Below, piece by piece: positions 1 through 7,642 of a stretch of 64,000 bases of DNA. The notes beneath the pieces are model-generated. The model was not told where the DNA came from and made no database searches. It saw only the letters and a list, made by a program, of their open reading frames with translations. The DNA lies in contig CAZICV010000006.1 of the NCBI GenBank assembly GCA_964537925.1, positions 224,251 to 288,250 on the forward strand, written 5' to 3'. The stretch is from SLDF01 sp964537925. GTDB taxonomy: Bacteria; Bacteroidota; Bacteroidia; Chitinophagales; Saprospiraceae. The position numbers and the translations under genes were made by a program. The stretch's first letter is position 1; each line of letters starts with the position of its first letter.

Positions 1-418
1 GTTCGCTGATCCTGTAATACGCCTGCAATGCCGGGTAAGCCTCTGTCCAGACCCTGAGCAGATAGGGCAGCAGCACTTCGTCCCTGGACGATAGTTTGAT
101 ATGCGCCGTATGGCCGCTCAGTATCACACAGAGTATATCGTGAAACCCGACCATCGGTATATTGCCTGCCAGTACGATCCCGACCCGGCGGGACTGTGCC
201 GGGTGACCAGCGCCCGGGTATGCCGCCATGAAAGCGCTCAGTACGGCCGGATCGAGCCATTTGCCGATGATGCTATCCAGCGCATGGCGTGTATTCTCCT
301 CCGTGAACCAACGGTTCTTGTGCGCAGCATATTCGCAGGCGCCGGTCCACTGTTCTCCACGATCCGCCAACAATGCCGGCAGTGCACTCAGCGCATCTAT
401 CCTCTCTGCAAGTGTCAT
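1..418 (-). CDS. LuxC-type acyl-CoA reductase, N-terminal part (runs off window)
   Basis: An open frame on the minus strand starts at 418 (MTLAERIDALSALPALLADR) and runs for 139 codons to the window edge without a stop, so only the N-terminal part is present. Residues about 75-110 read RRVGIVLAGNIPMVGFHD and then a stretch ending SGHTAHIKLSSRD. This is the nucleotide-binding start typical of acyl-CoA reductases of the LuxC family, which reduce acyl-CoA to aldehyde with NADPH. The ATG overlaps the stop of the DUF1415 gene by 4 nt (ATGA), so the two are co-translated in one operon. Family call is from recognised sequence; substrate is unknown. The catalytic cysteine region lies outside the window. 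Confidence 0.8.
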   Translation of the reverse strand, partial: MTLAERIDALSALPALLADRGEQWTGACEYAAHKNRWFTEENTRHALDSIIGKWLDPAVLSAFMAAYPGAGHPAQSRRVGIVLAGNIPMVGFHDILCVILSGHTAHIKLSSRDEVLLPYLLRVWTEAYPALQAYYRISE

Positions 419-978
419 ATTCCGTATCTTTTCTCAATCATGCGGAGCCTTTCGTCGAGCGCACCTGCACCCTCTTCCCTCAGCACACGAATATTTCGCT
501 GCGGTACTCCTTCGATATCCGGGAAGCTGTCTACAGCCCGGGCGACCTGCTCTACACGCAGAAGATGGATCATCGGGAAAGGCGAGCGGTTGGTATATTG
601 AGATGGATCCCCGGCCGCTTCCCCTTCAAAACGGTAGGCCGGGTGGAAAGTTGCCAGTTGTACCAGGTCCTCATATCCGGCAGCCTCCAACATTTCCTCG
701 AGAAAGGCCGTATAGTCCAGGTAGTCTTCAAAGTCCTGCAGCGCCGATTCGAGCACAATGAGCGTAGTCTCCGTCTCTGCCGGGCTCAGCTCTCCGAGCA
801 AGGCGCATTCCGCCAGGAAAACATCTGCCAGCGCGCGCAGATCATCTCCTGTGAAGAGCACCCACCGCACAAGCCCCTTACTCACCGGCTGGTGGGCAAA
901 AGGGCACAGCTTGTAGTGGAGTACAAAATCCTCGACCCAGCCTGCGCTCCACCTGAGCGTATTTCCATTATTCACCAT
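415..978 (-). CDS. DUF1415 family protein
   Basis: This 187-residue protein matches the DUF1415 family in pattern: a start with LCPFA, then IETTL-like and FLDY-like segments (here AETETTLIVLESALQDF and EDYLDYTAF), FHPAYRF, YTNRSPFP and a C-terminal PQRNIRVLR. The function of the family is not established. I chose the start MVNNGNTLRW at 978; an upstream ATG in the same frame at 990 is possible. The longer frame to 1218 is only shadow of the pseudouridine synthase gene. The start overlaps the end of that gene by 11 nt and the stop overlaps the next start by 4 nt, so it sits in the middle of a tightly packed operon. Confidence 0.82.
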   Translation of the reverse strand: MVNNGNTLRWSAGWVEDFVLHYKLCPFAHQPVSKGLVRWVLFTGDDLRALADVFLAECALLGELSPAETETTLIVLESALQDFEDYLDYTAFLEEMLEAAGYEDLVQLATFHPAYRFEGEAAGDPSQYTNRSPFPMIHLLRVEQVARAVDSFPDIEGVPQRNIRVLREEGAGALDERLRMIEKRYGI

Positions 979-2041
979 CTTCCAGCGCATTTTTACGGAT
1001 CTGCAGGTAGCTGCGCCACTTTTCAAGCACTGCATGGAAGTCCTTCGGCAGCTCCGACTCAAAGAAAAGCCGCTCGCCGGTACGGGGATGGGTAAAACCC
1101 AGCGACCGGGCATGCAGCGCCTGCCTGGGCATGAGCTTAAGGCAATTCTGTACAAACTGGCGATACTTGGTAAAGATGGTACCCTTGAGTATCTCGTTGC
1201 CTCCGTATCGCTCATCATTGAAGAGCGTATGACCGATGTACTTCATGTGTACCCGGATCTGGTGGGTACGTCCTGTCTCGAGCCGACAGCGTACAAGGCT
1301 CACGTAGTAGAGAGGTTCGACGGTATCGTAATGTGTGACTGCAGCTTTGCCCTGGTCGCCTTCGGCATACACGGTCATCCATAGACGGTTCTTCGGATGG
1401 CGCCCGATATGTCCTTCTATCCTGCCACTCTGCTGCTCCGGCTGTCCCCATACCAGGGCCAGGTAGGTACGCTCGATGGTGTGATCAAAGAACTGTTTGG
1501 CCAGGTGAGTGGCTGCCAGGTCCGATTTAGGTACGACCATGACACCGCTGGTATCTTTGTCGATACGATGTACGAGGCCTGGCCTGTCCGTATAGGGATT
1601 GGCGGCGAGTGCAGACTTGTCGGGGTGCAGATGCCAGGCCAGCGCATTGACCAGTGTGCCGGAGTGATTACCGACCCCTGGATGTACTACCATACCTGCA
1701 GCCTTGTCCAGTACTATCAGGTCTTCATCTTCGTAGAGAATATCCAGCGGCAGGTCTTCAGCCAGTATGACCGATTCATCCTGCGGAGCCGAAGGCAGGA
1801 CAAGAGTGACGACCTGCTGAGGCTTGATCTTGAAATTGGGCTTGACTTCTTTATCGTCTACGCGGACCGCACCCTGGCGGATAGCCTCCTGTACCTTGTT
1901 GCGGGAGACATGCTCCAGCCGGTCCATGAGAAACTTGTCGATGCGGACAGGCGCCTGCTTCTTGTCTATGACGATACGCTGATGGACAAACAGATCATCC
2001 GACTCCTGTGTCTCATCCAACTGGCTTTCTTCCTCGATCAT
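968..2041 (-). CDS. RluC/RluD-family 23S rRNA pseudouridine synthase
   Basis: The 357-residue protein would isomerise uridines in large-subunit rRNA to pseudouridine. It has an N-terminal S4 RNA-binding domain (about 32-80, RIDKFLMDRLEHVSRNKVQ) and a catalytic domain with the signature HRIDKDTSG, in which D161 is the expected catalytic aspartate. The LVHRIDKDTSG and GRTHQIRVH motifs are both intact. Length fits RluD-type enzymes with a short acidic N-terminal extension. It lies 21 nt downstream of the exported protein gene and overlaps the DUF1415 gene, all on the minus strand. Which uridines are modified cannot be told from sequence. Confidence 0.9.
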   Translation of the reverse strand: MIEEESQLDETQESDDLFVHQRIVIDKKQAPVRIDKFLMDRLEHVSRNKVQEAIRQGAVRVDDKEVKPNFKIKPQQVVTLVLPSAPQDESVILAEDLPLDILYEDEDLIVLDKAAGMVVHPGVGNHSGTLVNALAWHLHPDKSALAANPYTDRPGLVHRIDKDTSGVMVVPKSDLAATHLAKQFFDHTIERTYLALVWGQPEQQSGRIEGHIGRHPKNRLWMTVYAEGDQGKAAVTHYDTVEPLYYVSLVRCRLETGRTHQIRVHMKYIGHTLFNDERYGGNEILKGTIFTKYRQFVQNCLKLMPRQALHARSLGFTHPRTGERLFFESELPKDFHAVLEKWRSYLQIRKNALEDGE

Positions 2042-2062
2042 GCCGCGAAAATAGGGAATTAT

Positions 2063-2797
2063 CTACAGGGGAAAGAGCACCCTGATATGCACACCCCAAA
2101 ATTGCTGGAGCGTCCTTACCTCGCGGAAGAGGTCAAGCGGGCTGGAGTGATTCACCTGTTTCCAGTCCGTCTTCCTGACAAGGTGACGACCTGGCTGCGC
2201 CTCCATATAGCTGGCCTGTAGTTCGATAAAAATATTACCGGCGTGCACTATGAATCCTCCCAGGGCGCCGTACTGCATCACCCATGCATTGTGCATATTG
2301 GTATACAGCGTATTGCTTTGACCTACCTGTGCATCAGGATTGGCCTCCGTCAACCCGGAAATAGTGACACGCAAGCCTGCACGAAGACCTGCAAACGGCT
2401 GTATCCAGCCAGCTATATCCGGCATATAACGGCACTCCCCCACCAGGTCAGCGCTACTCACATCCACCGTCTCTTCGGAGTCATACGTAAAGCCATCGGG
2501 ACCTATCCGGCGATAGTTCCTCTCCAGGTGGTCGTGGATATCAAACCCCAACTGACCGCCCACGTAGAAATCCGGATGCCTGACCGAGGTAAGGTAGTTG
2601 ACCGAAAGGCTTGGACTCGCTCTCCTCATATACTGCCTGTACGTAGCCGCCGGAAACCGGACGCCTATTCCGATCCCTCCCAACTGCACAGCAGTGCTGT
2701 CCGAGGCGAGCAATTGATGCCGGGGCACTGCTGCCATCAGCACAGTAATCAATGTGAGCCCAAAAAATGACTTCAACGACCGTACGCAACTGTTCAT
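2063..2797 (-). CDS. Exported protein, probably outer-membrane beta-barrel
   Basis: The 244-residue product starts MNSCVRSLKSFFGLTLITV, a basic start plus hydrophobic core that looks like a Sec signal peptide, with likely cleavage after LLASD or just before it. The mature part has alternating hydrophobic residues, many aromatic and glycine residues (FYVGGQLGFDI, GWIQPFAGLRAGLRVTI) and ends in HIRVLFPL, consistent with a porin-like barrel with a C-terminal aromatic-rich strand. No named family is recognised. The start at 2797 is preferred because the longer frame to 2923 reads through the divergent promoter region of the PLP enzyme. It is the first gene of the leftward operon. Confidence 0.7.
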   Translation of the reverse strand: MNSCVRSLKSFFGLTLITVLMAAVPRHQLLASDSTAVQLGGIGIGVRFPAATYRQYMRRASPSLSVNYLTSVRHPDFYVGGQLGFDIHDHLERNYRRIGPDGFTYDSEETVDVSSADLVGECRYMPDIAGWIQPFAGLRAGLRVTISGLTEANPDAQVGQSNTLYTNMHNAWVMQYGALGGFIVHAGNIFIELQASYMEAQPGRHLVRKTDWKQVNHSSPLDLFREVRTLQQFWGVHIRVLFPL

Positions 2798-2814
2798 ATG
2801 ACTGAAATAGCGTT

Positions 2815-2822
2815 TACCTTTG
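2815..2822 (+). promoter_or_regulatory. -7 box TACCTTTG for the PLP enzyme gene
   Basis: A perfect match to the Bacteroidota -7 consensus TAnnTTTG lies 45 nt before the chosen ATG at 2868. It supports that start over the upstream alternative at 2820, which would lie on the promoter itself. Confidence 0.6.
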
Positions 2823-2867
2823 AAATACAACGAGTACTCCGCTAACAAAATTCTGAATTTAAGTCCT

Positions 2868-4061
2868 ATGACAAAAGGTTTTTCGACCCATTGCCTGAAA
2901 AACTGGAAAGAACCCAGGTTCAACGCTCCGCATATACTGCCGATCTATGCCAGTTCTTCATTTGTATTCGAGACGCTCGAGGAAGGAGAGCATATCTTCA
3001 GGAAGGAACAGCAGGGACATGTCTACTCCAGGTATGCCAACCCTACCATCGATGCCGTCCAGACCAAACTCGCGGAGCTGGAGACATGGGGAAGCGATAT
3101 ACAGGCGACTGGGTACCTGACCAGCTCCGGTATGTCCGCCATATATGTACTGACACAGGCTCTTTTGCGTCCCGGAGACGCCATAATGGCCCATCGCAAG
3201 CTATACGGCGGCACCACAGAGCTCTTTCAAAAAGTACTGCAACCTCACGGCATCGGACTGGTATCAGTCGATTGTTCGGATATGGAAGCGATCAGGCAGG
3301 CCATGACCGAATATCCCGGCATCAAGCTGTGGTACCTGGAAACACCTTCCAACCCGACACTGGATTGCCTGGACCTGGCGCAGATCAGTGCGCTCGCAGG
3401 ACAGTATGAAGTATCTACCGCGGTAGACAATACTTTCTCCACCCCCTACCTGCAGCAGCCTCTCCTACTCGGTATTGATTTCGTAGTACACTCCACCACC
3501 AAATTCCTCAACGGACACGGCAACTCCATTGCCGGAGTGGTCATCGGCAAAGATACCGCTTTCATGCAGGAGCGGCTCTGGCCTTGCCTCAAGCTGACAG
3601 GCGCCACATGCAACGCTTTCGACGCGTGGCTGCTGTACAACGGCCTGAAAACGCTGCCGCTGCGGATGGAGCGCCACTGCAGCAATGCGCTGTCGCTCGC
3701 CCGATACCTGGCAGAACATCCTGCCGTATCCGCCGTCAACTACCCCGGCCTGGCAGGGCATCCCGGCTATGAGATCACGTCCAGGCAGACACCACGGGGC
3801 GCGGGCGCGCTTCTCAGTTTCGACCTGGCCGGCGGGCTTCCAGCGGCACGCGATTGCATGAACCGCCTGAAACTGGCGACTATGGCCCCTACCCTGGGCG
3901 ATGTAGACACCCTCGTGATGCACCCGGCGACCTCATCTCACCTCAATATCGATCCGGAGGACCGGCTCAGAGAAGGTGTGACAGACGGCCTGATCCGCGT
4001 GTCGGTTGGCCTGGAGGATATCGGTGATATCATCCATGACTTCACACAAGCGCTCAGTTAA
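2868..4061 (+). CDS. Cys/Met metabolism PLP enzyme (cystathionine gamma-synthase or methionine gamma-lyase family)
   Basis: This 397-residue enzyme of the trans-sulfuration PLP family has YSRYANPT near the N-terminus, the cofactor-ring aspartate in AVDNTF (about D187) and the PLP lysine in HSTTKFLNGHGN (about K212). The family includes cystathionine gamma-synthase, cystathionine beta- and gamma-lyases and methionine gamma-lyase. The late SVGLEDIGDIIHDF segment is the usual C-terminal signature. Sequence reading alone does not separate these activities. The start MTKGFSTHCL is chosen because a -7 promoter box sits at 2815-2822. It is transcribed alone, divergently from the exported protein gene. 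Confidence 0.88.
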   Translation: MTKGFSTHCLKNWKEPRFNAPHILPIYASSSFVFETLEEGEHIFRKEQQGHVYSRYANPTIDAVQTKLAELETWGSDIQATGYLTSSGMSAIYVLTQALLRPGDAIMAHRKLYGGTTELFQKVLQPHGIGLVSVDCSDMEAIRQAMTEYPGIKLWYLETPSNPTLDCLDLAQISALAGQYEVSTAVDNTFSTPYLQQPLLLGIDFVVHSTTKFLNGHGNSIAGVVIGKDTAFMQERLWPCLKLTGATCNAFDAWLLYNGLKTLPLRMERHCSNALSLARYLAEHPAVSAVNYPGLAGHPGYEITSRQTPRGAGALLSFDLAGGLPAARDCMNRLKLATMAPTLGDVDTLVMHPATSSHLNIDPEDRLREGVTDGLIRVSVGLEDIGDIIHDFTQALS

Positions 4062-4204
4062 GAAAAACAAGCGGCCTCCGCCGCATTTACCCGAAACAAA
4101 CACAAAGCACACGAAAAACACGACTATCTACCGCCCAACCGTCGCACAAATAATTCTGTTTGATCATCGATATATTGAATATATTTCTGGGTCAAAAAAT
4201 TATT

Positions 4205-4768
4205 ATGATACACCCGGACACTTATGTCCAGCAAACGGATAAGGGCGTGGGCGTTTTTGCCGCACGCGGATTCAGAAAGGGGGAAATACTCTGGATCGCC
4301 GACGATTTCGACATCAGGATCCCGTTGGACCGATATATGTCCCTGCAGGATCTCCAACGCCGTAAACTTGACAGGTACAGCTATCTCGACTATTCCGGCA
4401 GCGTGATCATACCCTGGGACGAGGGAAAGTATGTCAATCACTCCTGTGCTCCCAACTCTACAGGATTGACACAGTTTGACAACCTTTCCGTGGCATTGTG
4501 CGATATCGGGCAGGATGAAGAGATCGTGGAGGACTACCAGTGCTATTTCGGTCACTTCGAGACATTCACCTGCAAATGCGGTGCTCCGGCCTGTCGCGGT
4601 CTCGTCTCATCGGACCAGCCCTATGATGTCTCACTACGCCTGGACCTGGCGGATATGGCTCCGCTCATTCTGTCGCAGGATCAATACCTGCTGCAGCTCA
4701 ACTCTCCCGAAAACGAGGCGCTCCAAAGATTCCTGAAACATTACGCCAACGGGCTTTATTCGCGATAG
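4205..4768 (+). CDS. SET-domain protein (putative lysine methyltransferase)
   Basis: The 187-residue protein carries a compact SET domain. GVFAARGFRKGE is the entry strand, YVNHSCAPNS is the SAM-binding NHSC motif, and a post-SET-like cysteine cluster CKCGAPACRG follows at about residue 140. SET proteins transfer methyl groups from S-adenosylmethionine to protein lysines; bacterial substrates are mostly unknown. The ATG at 4205 is preferred to an upstream TTG at 4160, because a 7-of-8 match to the -7 box (TATATTTC, 4180-4187) lies between them. It is a single gene with no operon partner. Confidence 0.8.
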   Translation: MIHPDTYVQQTDKGVGVFAARGFRKGEILWIADDFDIRIPLDRYMSLQDLQRRKLDRYSYLDYSGSVIIPWDEGKYVNHSCAPNSTGLTQFDNLSVALCDIGQDEEIVEDYQCYFGHFETFTCKCGAPACRGLVSSDQPYDVSLRLDLADMAPLILSQDQYLLQLNSPENEALQRFLKHYANGLYSR

Positions 4769-4871
4769 GGCCCGTTCGTGCGATGAGATAGTTTTGTTCA
4801 AAGATACCCCGAGCGCCATCTGGTCCGGACATGATGTGATCAGGGCGACAGGTCCCTGTCACCCGCGTCCG

Positions 4872-5333
4872 TCACAGGTATACGACCCCGAACTCCCGCT
4901 CGATCAGTTCCCGATCAAATTCCTGTGCCCTGACCTGTCTGCTTGTCTCCTCAAAAAAATCTTCGGCCCAGTCACCCGGAAATATATAGCTAATGACCCG
5001 GGCATCCTCCGTGCCGATATTCGCCAGGTAGTGTGACACTCCCCGGGGACAATGGATAGTGTCTCCCGCACCGATGACGACGGTCGTATCTCCGATCCTG
5101 GCCTCGATATTTCCCTGCAGGATATGAAATGTCTGATCCTCCCACTTATGGTAATGGTCGGGAACAAAACCGCCTGCTTCTATGATGCCGCCCGAGATGA
5201 CATACTCCGAACCTGTAGCATCCTTGCCTACTATGATCTCCGTATACTCTTTGTCTGTCATCTGGAATCTTCGGCCTGTTCCGCCCGAACTGATGACGAC
5301 CTTTTTGTTGGTTGACTTCGTTTTTACATTCAT
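4872..5333 (-). CDS. Small cupin-domain protein
   Basis: The 153-residue protein holds one cupin barrel (about 50-125). Motif 1 is visible as DHYHKWEDQTFHILQG, with two histidines and a glutamate as probable metal ligands, and motif 2 as PRGVSHYLANIG. Such proteins range from isomerases and dioxygenases to sugar-binding sensors, so no reaction is assigned. The start at 5333 (MNVKTKSTNKK) is preferred to the longer frame to 5381. It lies 83 nt from the end of the NUDIX gene on the same strand and may be co-transcribed with it. Confidence 0.75.
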   Translation of the reverse strand: MNVKTKSTNKKVVISSGGTGRRFQMTDKEYTEIIVGKDATGSEYVISGGIIEAGGFVPDHYHKWEDQTFHILQGNIEARIGDTTVVIGAGDTIHCPRGVSHYLANIGTEDARVISYIFPGDWAEDFFEETSRQVRAQEFDRELIEREFGVVYL

Positions 5334-5416
5334 TTTTCGTATCTTACTTATATAGGGTGTGGTGAATCCAGCGTGACACAAACCTCTCCGGAAGGCCGGT
5401 AAGTCTTTCTCTCCTG

Positions 5417-5956
5417 TCAGCGCAGGAAAAGAAAATACATCAGTGCACTCAGCGTATGCGGATGATTGATATCGCCGCTGCGCAGCCCGGCCATCAGCTC
5501 ATCCCGGTCCAGAGCAACCAGTTCGATATCTTCGGCAGGGTCCAGTACCTGGACGCCTTCCTGTGATACCCCTGTGGCAACGAAATGATGTATATAACAA
5601 TCCAGGAAGACGGGATTGGAAGGCACTTTGCCCAGGTATTCCAGGCGCTGGGCCTGGTAACCGGTCTCTTCGCGCAGTTCCCGGCGTGCTCCCTGCTCCG
5701 GCAGCTCTCCAGGCTCCAGCAGACCACCCGGGATCTCCAGCGTAAAGGTACCTGTCCCAAATCGGTATTGCCGGACAAGCAGAAACCGACCATCCTCCAG
5801 GACAGGCAATACGTTGCAGGCATCGGGCGAACTGAGCCGCAGGATACGCACCTCTTCTTCATTGCGCGGATTGACCAGGTCTTCAAAACGGGCCTGGAAC
5901 AACCTGAGATCTACCGGCTCAGAAGCGCCCTTTGATATCCAGGGAATAGTATTCAT
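5417..5956 (-). CDS. NUDIX hydrolase, ADP-ribose pyrophosphatase-like
   Basis: The 179-residue protein has a complete Nudix box at about 78-100 (GLLEPGELPEQGARRELREE followed by TGY), fitting GX5EX7REUXEEXGU. The residues before it (VRQYRFGTGTFTLEIPGG) match the ADP-ribose pyrophosphatase subgroup, in which a proline lies about 15 residues after the box (here KVPSNPVF). It probably hydrolyses ADP-ribose or a similar nucleoside diphosphate derivative with Mg2+. A perfect -7 box precedes it at 5994-6001. Confidence 0.88.
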   Translation of the reverse strand: MNTIPWISKGASEPVDLRLFQARFEDLVNPRNEEEVRILRLSSPDACNVLPVLEDGRFLLVRQYRFGTGTFTLEIPGGLLEPGELPEQGARRELREETGYQAQRLEYLGKVPSNPVFLDCYIHHFVATGVSQEGVQVLDPAEDIELVALDRDELMAGLRSGDINHPHTLSALMYFLFLR

Positions 5957-5993
5957 GTCAAACTATCCGGTTGGTTATGCTGAACTTATCGCA

Positions 5994-6001
5994 CAAAGGT
6001 A
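5994..6001 (-). promoter_or_regulatory. -7 box TACCTTTG for the NUDIX gene
   Basis: Read on the minus strand this is a perfect TAnnTTTG, 37 nt upstream of the ATG at 5956. Confidence 0.5.
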
Positions 6002-6095
6002 CGTTTTGCATGTGCGCCGGAGACGAACTTTCCTTTTGCGCGAAAACAGCCGTTAGCGGCGCTTACAGACAATAGCTGACAATTTCGGCGCTGAC

Positions 6096-6599
6096 ATGTT
6101 GAACATCAGGAAAATCAGCAAACGGGTCCTTCGTACCAGCCCGGCTACATTCGGCCGGCTGATGAGCCTCTATCCCCCCTTCTGGTTTATGGGCGTCCGC
6201 GTAAGATTCAGCGAGGACTACCTCACAGCACATATCCGTCTGCCGCGGCGGTGGTACCTGCGCAACGGCCATGGTACGGTCTTTGGCGGGGCCATTCTTT
6301 CCGCTTCGGACCCATTCCCGGCCATCCAGTTTGCCAAGCTCATGCCCTGGGCGCTGACCTGGACCAAGTCACATTCGGTCGACTTCGTGCGACCAGCCAA
6401 ATCCGCCCTGACCGCTACGGTGCTTATCAGCCGGACAGATATAGAGACTGCTGAAACCGCGCTCAGGGACGAAGGTCGATACAGAAGCAGCCATACCTAT
6501 ATATTTACGGACAAATGGGGCCAGACCATCGCCAGGGTAGAAAGTACCGTGCACATGCGCAATCCCAGGCACGCACGCTACCGCTCCGAAGCCGTATGA
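6096..6599 (+). CDS. DUF4442 hot-dog fold protein (thioesterase-like)
   Basis: The 167-residue protein resembles DUF4442 members. These are hot-dog-fold proteins related to PaaI-type thioesterases, with a basic N-terminal helix, FWFMGVRVRFSEDYLTAHIRLP, the helix GTVFGGAILSASDPFPAIQ, and a central strand ending KSHSVDFVRPAKS. A role in acyl-CoA handling is an inference from the fold only. It stands between the NUDIX gene and the DUF2911 gene with its own orientation and no visible operon partner. Confidence 0.7.
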   Translation: MLNIRKISKRVLRTSPATFGRLMSLYPPFWFMGVRVRFSEDYLTAHIRLPRRWYLRNGHGTVFGGAILSASDPFPAIQFAKLMPWALTWTKSHSVDFVRPAKSALTATVLISRTDIETAETALRDEGRYRSSHTYIFTDKWGQTIARVESTVHMRNPRHARYRSEAV

Positions 6600-6641
6600 G
6601 ACAATCCGCCCCGATGATCCGCAGATTTTCGCATAGAGCTA

Positions 6642-6649
6642 TATTTTTG
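6642..6649 (+). promoter_or_regulatory. -7 box TATTTTTG for the DUF2911 gene
   Basis: A perfect TAnnTTTG lies 28 nt upstream of the ATG at 6678. Confidence 0.5.
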
Positions 6650-6677
6650 CACCATCATTCATCAAAACCATTATTCA

Positions 6678-7523
6678 ATGAAAAAATCTCTATTCAGTAC
6701 CCTGCTTTTGGGCGCGGCTGTATTCAGCCTGACTTCCCTGTCGGCACAGTCCCTCAAAGTACCCGCTGCATCACCGGCTCAGACGATCCGCCAGGACTTT
6801 GCACTTTCGTCGATTGAGATCAACTACTCCCGTCCTGCGATGAAAGGCAGGACCATATTCGGCGATCTGGTGCCTTTCGGCAAACTGTGGCGTACAGGCG
6901 CCAATGGTGCTACGACCATACAGTTCGGCGAAGATGTCAGGGTAAATGGCATCGAAGTGAAGGCAGGTAAATATGCACTATATACGATCCCGGATAAAAA
7001 CTCCTGGGAAGTGATCCTCAACAAAGGAACTGCCAACTGGGGAATCGACGGCTATACTGCCGGCGACGACGTGGCCAGGTTCAAAGTCACACCGGCGAAG
7101 CTTCCTTTCAAAACGGAAAACTTCACGATCGTGGTGGACAATGTATCAGGCGGTAAAGCAGATATCGCACTGATATGGGATGATAGTAAGGTCTCTATGA
7201 ACATAGTATCTGAGATCGACAGCAAGATCACCAGCCAGATCAACGAGGTGATGATGCAGGACAAACGTCCTTACTTCCAAGCGGCCAATTATTACTATGA
7301 GAACGACAAGGACCTCAACCAGGCGCTGGAGTGGGCATCGAAAGCGATCGACCAGAATCCCAACGCATTCTGGGTAGTACACCTCAAAGCCAAGATCCAG
7401 GCCAAGATGGGTGACAAGAAAGGCGCTAAAGCGACAGCGGACCAATCTATCAAACTAGCCCAGGCTGCCGGCAACAACGATTATGTAGCGCTGAATCTCA
7501 AGCTCATTGATTCGTTGAAATAA
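6678..7523 (+). CDS. Exported DUF2911 protein with C-terminal helical repeats
   Basis: The 281-residue protein has a clear signal peptide (MKKSLFSTLLLGAAVFSLTS, cleavage near SAQS), then a DUF2911 domain (about 30-170) recognised by INYSRPAMKGRTIFG, PFGKLWRTGANGAT and AGKYALYTIPDK. DUF2911 is common and uncharacterised in Bacteroidota. The C-terminal 90 residues (YYENDKDLNQALEWASKAID and following) look like a short TPR region that could mediate protein contacts. Expected location is the periplasm. Transcription ends at a strong hairpin at 7567-7602. Confidence 0.85.
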   Translation: MKKSLFSTLLLGAAVFSLTSLSAQSLKVPAASPAQTIRQDFALSSIEINYSRPAMKGRTIFGDLVPFGKLWRTGANGATTIQFGEDVRVNGIEVKAGKYALYTIPDKNSWEVILNKGTANWGIDGYTAGDDVARFKVTPAKLPFKTENFTIVVDNVSGGKADIALIWDDSKVSMNIVSEIDSKITSQINEVMMQDKRPYFQAANYYYENDKDLNQALEWASKAIDQNPNAFWVVHLKAKIQAKMGDKKGAKATADQSIKLAQAAGNNDYVALNLKLIDSLK

Positions 7524-7566
7524 ACTGTATAACGGACAGGCATCTGTCTTTGCTAATACTGTTAAA

Positions 7567-7602
7567 AATAAGAGAGGGGCTCAGATGAGCCCCTCTCTTA
7601 TT
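7567..7602. terminator. Bidirectional rho-independent terminator
   Basis: A 16-bp perfect stem (arms 7567-7582 and 7587-7602) with a 4-nt loop sits between two convergent genes. A-rich sequence on the left and T-rich sequence on the right can serve both strands. Confidence 0.85.
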
Positions 7603-7642
7603 CTATTACTTATACAGGCTTGCGCCCGTCTATTGGCGGCAA

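Noticed and set aside
4160..4204. Upstream TTG start giving a 202-residue SET protein
   Set aside because: It would place a promoter-like TATATTTC inside the gene; the ATG at 4205 begins the conserved part.
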